Origin: an uncultured Methanomicrobiales archaeon
GTDB taxonomy: Archaea > Thermoplasmatota > Thermoplasmata > Methanomassiliicoccales > Methanomethylophilaceae
Direction of reading: 5' to 3'
DNA length: 8,212 nt
Assembly (NCBI GenBank): GCA_946528255.1
Contig: CAMMYR010000021.1
Location: 1-8,212, forward strand
Shown: one piece after another, positions 5,798 through 8,212 of the stretch
Layout of the letters: each line of letters opens with the position of its first letter
How positions within the stretch are numbered: the stretch's first letter is position 1
Notes under the pieces: generated by a model
What the model was told of the DNA's origin: nothing
What the model saw: the letters and a program-made list of their open reading frames with translations, nothing else
Database searches by the model: none
Made by a program: the position numbers and the translations under genes

Positions 5798-6222
5798 GGC
5801 CCTCCGGGTTTGGCCGATCGGTTATCGGGAACGAACTTGTAACCGTAGTGGATCACGCCGCTCTCGCCATCGGAGTCCAGCTTGCGCAGGACCGCCCTGA
5901 CGGGCATGCCGATCTCGATCCTGTCCAGATCGACATCCACGAGCTGCGCGGAGATCATCGCGCCGTCCTCGGTCTTCACCATTGCGACGGCGTACGGCTT
6001 CAGCAGGTTGTTGCAGTCCGGTGCCTCGTATATCACCGAGAAGGTGTACACGGTGCCCTTCCTGCTCAGCGCATGCTCCTCCATCTTGCCGATGGAAGAG
6101 CGGCGGCATACGGGGCACAGGCTGCGCCTCGGGAAGTATATCTTCCCGCATACGCCGCACTTGCACCCGATCAGGTTGTACCTGCCGGGGATCTCCCTCC
6201 ACTCTTTCGCTACGGATGCCAT
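5626..6222 (-). CDS. DUF35 Zn-ribbon/OB-fold protein of the HMG-CoA synthase-thiolase complex (run-on C-terminus)
   Basis: In archaea this protein bridges thiolase and HMG-CoA synthase into one complex that passes acetoacetyl-CoA between them. Residues 8-45 carry the rubredoxin-like Zn-ribbon with C22, C25, C36 and C39 (CGVC...CPVC) after the typical WREIPGRYNLIG start. Residues about 48-132 form the OB-fold, with GTVYTFSVIYEAP and KPYAVAMVKTEDG; the conserved end is HYGYKFVP (125-132). Family members normally stop within a few residues of this point. Here the frame continues 66 residues antisense to the winged-helix gene, to TAG at 5626-5628. Adding one C to the CCC of Pro132 would give V-P-R followed by TAA at 5824-5822, so I suspect a frameshift or a base-call error, with the true end near 5822. 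The ATG overlaps the thiolase TGA by one base (TGATG), with GGAGG 7 nt upstream. Confidence 0.9.
   Translation of the reverse strand: MASVAKEWREIPGRYNLIGCKCGVCGKIYFPRRSLCPVCRRSSIGKMEEHALSRKGTVYTFSVIYEAPDCNNLLKPYAVAMVKTEDGAMISAQLVDVDLDRIEIGMPVRAVLRKLDSDGESGVIHYGYKFVPDNRSAKPGGPQALLLLILERLGCSGTFPITAVHSSKPAVSKQASPNVSAPILFIPLTMVYPFSVSV
5787..5805. terminator. Perfect hairpin with the winged-helix stop codon as its loop
   Basis: GGAGGGCC (5787-5794), TGA (5795-5797), GGCCCTCC (5798-5805): an 8-bp perfect stem with a 3-nt loop that is exactly the stop codon of the winged-helix gene. It lies between the convergent winged-helix and DUF35 genes and could fold in both transcripts. No strong T-run follows on either strand (GGGTTT on plus), so it may act as a 3' end or stability element and not as a classic terminator. 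Confidence 0.45.
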
Positions 6223-7388
6223 CAGATCGCCTCCATGACGCTGACAACGACGGCCGAACCCATTCCTCCGGAGCTCTGCGCGACGCCGTATTTGGCATTC
6301 TCCCCCTGCCTCTTGTCGGCAGAGCCCCTGAGCTGCTCCGCGATCTCGACGATCTGGGCCACTCCGGTCGCCCCTATGGGGTGGCCGCGGGCCTTCAGGC
6401 CGCCGGAGGTGTTGACGGGCATCTCGGCGCCGACCTGGCATTTCCCTTCCAGGACGGCCTTGCCGGCCTCCCCGCGCTTGAACAGCCCGAGGTCCTGCAG
6501 GGCCATGATCCCGGCCACGGTGTAGGTGTCGTGGACCTCCGCGACATCGATGTCCTTGGCGGTGATGTGCGCGGCCTCGTAAGCCGATTTGGCGGCGGCG
6601 ACGGTCGCCCCGTAGGTGGTGATGTCCTCCCTCTGGAAGAGGGCGAGGGTGTCGCTGGCCTGTGCGACCGCGGACACCTTGACGTAGGAATCGGTGTATT
6701 TCTTGGCGTCCTCCAGAGGGCACAGGACGACCGATGCCGCGCCATCGGAGATGGGGGCGCAGTCGAACACGCCGAGGGGGGTGGAGACCGGCCCGGATTT
6801 CAGGACGGTGTCCAGGGTGATCGCCTTCCTGAACTGGGCGTTCGGGTTGAGGGCGCCGTTGAAGTGGCTGTTGACCGAGAAGGAGGCTATCTCCTCGCGG
6901 GTGGCGATGCCGTCGTGGATCATCCTCCTGGCGATCATCGCGTGGAGGCTGGCGAAGGTGAGTCCCATGCCGGCCTCCCACTCCGCATCCGCGGTGGCGT
7001 CCAGGACCGAGTTGATCGACGGGTCGTCGATATCGGTCATCTTCTCCGCCCCTCCGACCATGACGATGTCGTGCATGCCGGATGCGACGGCCATGACGGC
7101 CTGCCTGAACGCTACCGCTCCGGAAGCGCCTCCGGCCTCGACCCTGGTCGCGGGGATGTGGTTGGATGCCATCCCGGAGTAATCCGCGATGAGGGCATCG
7201 ATGTGCTGCTGGTTGATGAAGCGGCCGGCGGACATGTTGCCGATGAATATCCCGTCGATCTCGCTCCCGGAGAGCTTGGCATCCTCCATGGCCTTCAGAC
7301 CGGCCTCGATGCCTATGTCCCTGAAGGACCTGTTCCAGAGCTCGCCGAACTTGGTGGTTCCGACCCCTATGATTGCTACGTCCCTCAT
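6222..7388 (-). CDS. Acetyl-CoA C-acetyltransferase-like thiolase of the mevalonate pathway (nucleophilic Cys replaced)
   Basis: 388 residues, the normal length for archaeal SCP2-type thiolases that condense two acetyl-CoA to acetoacetyl-CoA for HMG-CoA synthase. Family landmarks: MRDVAIIGVGTTKFGEL start, VMVGGAEKM (109-117), FDCAPISDGAASVVL (208-222), AEVHDTYTVAGIMALQDLG (283-301) with H286 of the HD motif, PVNTSGGLKARGHPIGATG (324-342) with H336, and AQSSGGMGSA (370-379). The N-terminal active-site motif, usually VEAACASG, reads VEAGGASG (83-90), with Gly at position 87 where the acyl-carrying Cys is expected. The other cysteines (C210, C223, C317) lie elsewhere in the chain. The gene otherwise looks intact and under normal constraint. 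It starts 4 nt after the HMG-CoA synthase stop, with GGAG 7 nt before ATG 7388, and its TGA overlaps the DUF35 ATG. Confidence 0.93.
   Translation of the reverse strand: MRDVAIIGVGTTKFGELWNRSFRDIGIEAGLKAMEDAKLSGSEIDGIFIGNMSAGRFINQQHIDALIADYSGMASNHIPATRVEAGGASGAVAFRQAVMAVASGMHDIVMVGGAEKMTDIDDPSINSVLDATADAEWEAGMGLTFASLHAMIARRMIHDGIATREEIASFSVNSHFNGALNPNAQFRKAITLDTVLKSGPVSTPLGVFDCAPISDGAASVVLCPLEDAKKYTDSYVKVSAVAQASDTLALFQREDITTYGATVAAAKSAYEAAHITAKDIDVAEVHDTYTVAGIMALQDLGLFKRGEAGKAVLEGKCQVGAEMPVNTSGGLKARGHPIGATGVAQIVEIAEQLRGSADKRQGENAKYGVAQSSGGMGSAVVVSVMEAI
6230..6234 (-). promoter_or_regulatory. Shine-Dalgarno site of DUF35 gene
   Basis: GGAGG on the minus strand inside the last thiolase codons, 7 nt before the ATG at 6222; with the TGATG overlap it points to coupled translation. 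Confidence 0.7.
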
Positions 7389-7392
7389 GTTA

Positions 7393-7399
7393 TCACTCC
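7393..7399 (-). promoter_or_regulatory. Shine-Dalgarno site of thiolase overlapping the HMG-CoA synthase stop
   Basis: GGAGTGA on the minus strand combines the last Glu codon and TGA stop of HMG-CoA synthase; GGAG is 7 nt before the thiolase ATG at 7388, so the thiolase is probably translated by re-initiation. Confidence 0.6.
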
Positions 7400-8212
7400 G
7401 GCATTATGATCTTGCCCTTGTACTTGGCATAGATCCCGTAGTCCACGTAGATAGGGTCCGCCAGGATCTTGTCGAGCACGGGCGCGTTGCTCCTCTTGTA
7501 GTTCTTGATCTCGTCGGTGACGGTGATGTCGAACGCGTCGCTGCCGGCTCCGGACCCGTACGATGTGACGAAGATCCTGTCGCCGGGCTCGGCGTGGTCC
7601 AGCACGTTCGCCAGGCCCAGGGGCACGGCGCCGCTGTAGGTGTTGCCGATGTTGGGGGTGAGCAGGCCGTACTCGATCTGCTCGGGGGTGAATCCCAGCT
7701 GGGCGGCGACCCTGGTGGGGAACTTGCCGTTGGGCTGGTGGAACACGGCGTACTTGTAGTCGGAGGGCTGGGTGCCCATGGCCTCCAGCATCATCTTGGC
7801 CGCGGAGGTTATGTGCCTGAAGTACGCGGGCTCCCCGGTGAACCTTCCGCCGTGGAGCGGGTAGGGCTGGCCCTCCCTCCTCCAGAAGTCGGGGGTGTCG
7901 GTGGTGAAGCTGAGCGTCTTGTTGATCTTGGCGATGATCTTCTCCGAACCGATCAGATACGCGGCGCCTCCGGCGGATGCGGAGTACTCCAGGGCATCCC
8001 CGGGGGCTCCCTGGGAGGTGTCGGCGCCGATGGCGACGCCGTACTTCACCATGCCGGATCCCACGAGACCCATGCATGCCTGGATGCCGGCGGTACCGGC
8101 CTTGCAGGCGAATTCCATGTCGGCTGCTGTGAGCGCGGGGGTGGCCTGTATGGCCTCCGCGACTATGGTGGCGGTCGGCTTGACCGCGTAGGGGTGGGAC
8201 TCGGATCCCACG
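7393..8212 (-). CDS. Hydroxymethylglutaryl-CoA synthase (N-terminus outside window)
   Basis: Condenses acetyl-CoA with acetoacetyl-CoA to HMG-CoA, the second step of the mevalonate route to archaeal isoprenoid lipids. 272-273 residues are visible; roughly 75-80 N-terminal residues lie beyond the right edge, judged from the usual length near 350. Numbering from the GTG codon at 8211, the catalytic set is present: Glu4 in [12 protein letters not shown], the acetyl-carrying Cys36 in [10 protein letters not shown], and His158 in [10 protein letters not shown]. Further family motifs are [23 protein letters not shown] (62-84), [14 protein letters not shown] (187-200) and [11 protein letters not shown] (217-227). 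The GTG at 8211 is an internal Val and not the start, because conserved sequence already surrounds it. TGA at 7393-7395 is 4 nt before the thiolase ATG, making this the first visible gene of a three-gene operon whose promoter is outside the window. Confidence 0.95.
   Translation of the reverse strand, partial: VGSESHPYAVKPTATIVAEAIQATPALTAADMEFACKAGTAGIQACMGLVGSGMVKYGVAIGADTSQGAPGDALEYSASAGGAAYLIGSEKIIAKINKTLSFTTDTPDFWRREGQPYPLHGGRFTGEPAYFRHITSAAKMMLEAMGTQPSDYKYAVFHQPNGKFPTRVAAQLGFTPEQIEYGLLTPNIGNTYSGAVPLGLANVLDHAEPGDRIFVTSYGSGAGSDAFDITVTDEIKNYKRSNAPVLDKILADPIYVDYGIYAKYKGKIIMPE

Noticed and set aside
5814..5828. Short inverted repeat CCGAT-N5-ATCGG next to the 8-bp hairpin
   Set aside because: Five base pairs in G+C-rich sequence are expected by chance; noted only because it lies at the DUF35 end.
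5626..6981. Long minus-strand frame upstream of DUF35, as one 451-residue protein
   Set aside because: The part before 6222 is an out-of-frame reading of the thiolase gene; the DUF35 start at 6222 has its own GGAGG site and conserved N-terminus.
5982..7409. 475-residue plus-strand frame opposite DUF35 and thiolase
   Set aside because: Shadow of the thiolase frame; composition is Gly/Val/Asp/Arg-rich without domain features.

Overview
This window is archaeal chromosomal DNA, rich in G+C in the coding parts, with short A/T-rich gaps that look like TATA-type archaeal promoters. The genes are archaeal housekeeping types: Hel308 helicase, a free-standing Cgi121 subunit of KEOPS, archaeal threonine synthase and homoserine kinase, and the archaeal HMG-CoA synthase / thiolase / DUF35 trio of the mevalonate pathway. 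None of the confidently assigned genes ends in TAG. I infer a euryarchaeon, possibly a Thermoplasmatota methanogen of the Methanomassiliicoccales type, but the lineage is a guess from gene style and not proven by any marker here.

Layout: (1) 1-299, minus strand, the N-terminal 99 residues of a secreted protein with a signal peptide, cut by the window edge. (2) A 73-bp divergent promoter region serves it and hel308 (373-2736, plus). (3) hel308 runs tail-to-tail into thrC, the distal gene of a minus-strand thrB-thrC operon (4814 down to about 2670). (4) A second divergent promoter separates thrB from cgi121 (4891-5346, plus). A small winged-helix protein (5429-5797, plus) follows. (5) From the right edge down to about 5824, a minus-strand operon encodes HMG-CoA synthase (N-terminus outside the window), thiolase and the DUF35 Zn-ribbon/OB-fold protein. 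Its genes are 4 nt apart or overlap by 1 nt, and it converges on the winged-helix gene. No stretch of more than 300 bases lacks a gene.

Functionally, thrB and thrC make threonine from homoserine. Threonine is also a substrate of the t6A tRNA modification that KEOPS (with Cgi121) performs, so their head-to-head arrangement is suggestive. HMG-CoA synthase, thiolase and DUF35 form one complex in archaea that carries out the first two steps of isoprenoid lipid synthesis.

The oddest points: the thiolase has Gly where the nucleophilic Cys should be; hel308 and thrC both lack a stop codon where their conserved sequence ends and read into each other; DUF35 also lacks its expected stop, but there a single added base would restore one; and the stop codon of the winged-helix gene is the loop of a perfect 8-bp hairpin. 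I see no mobile element, CRISPR array, tRNA or rRNA, and no convincing new multi-gene system.
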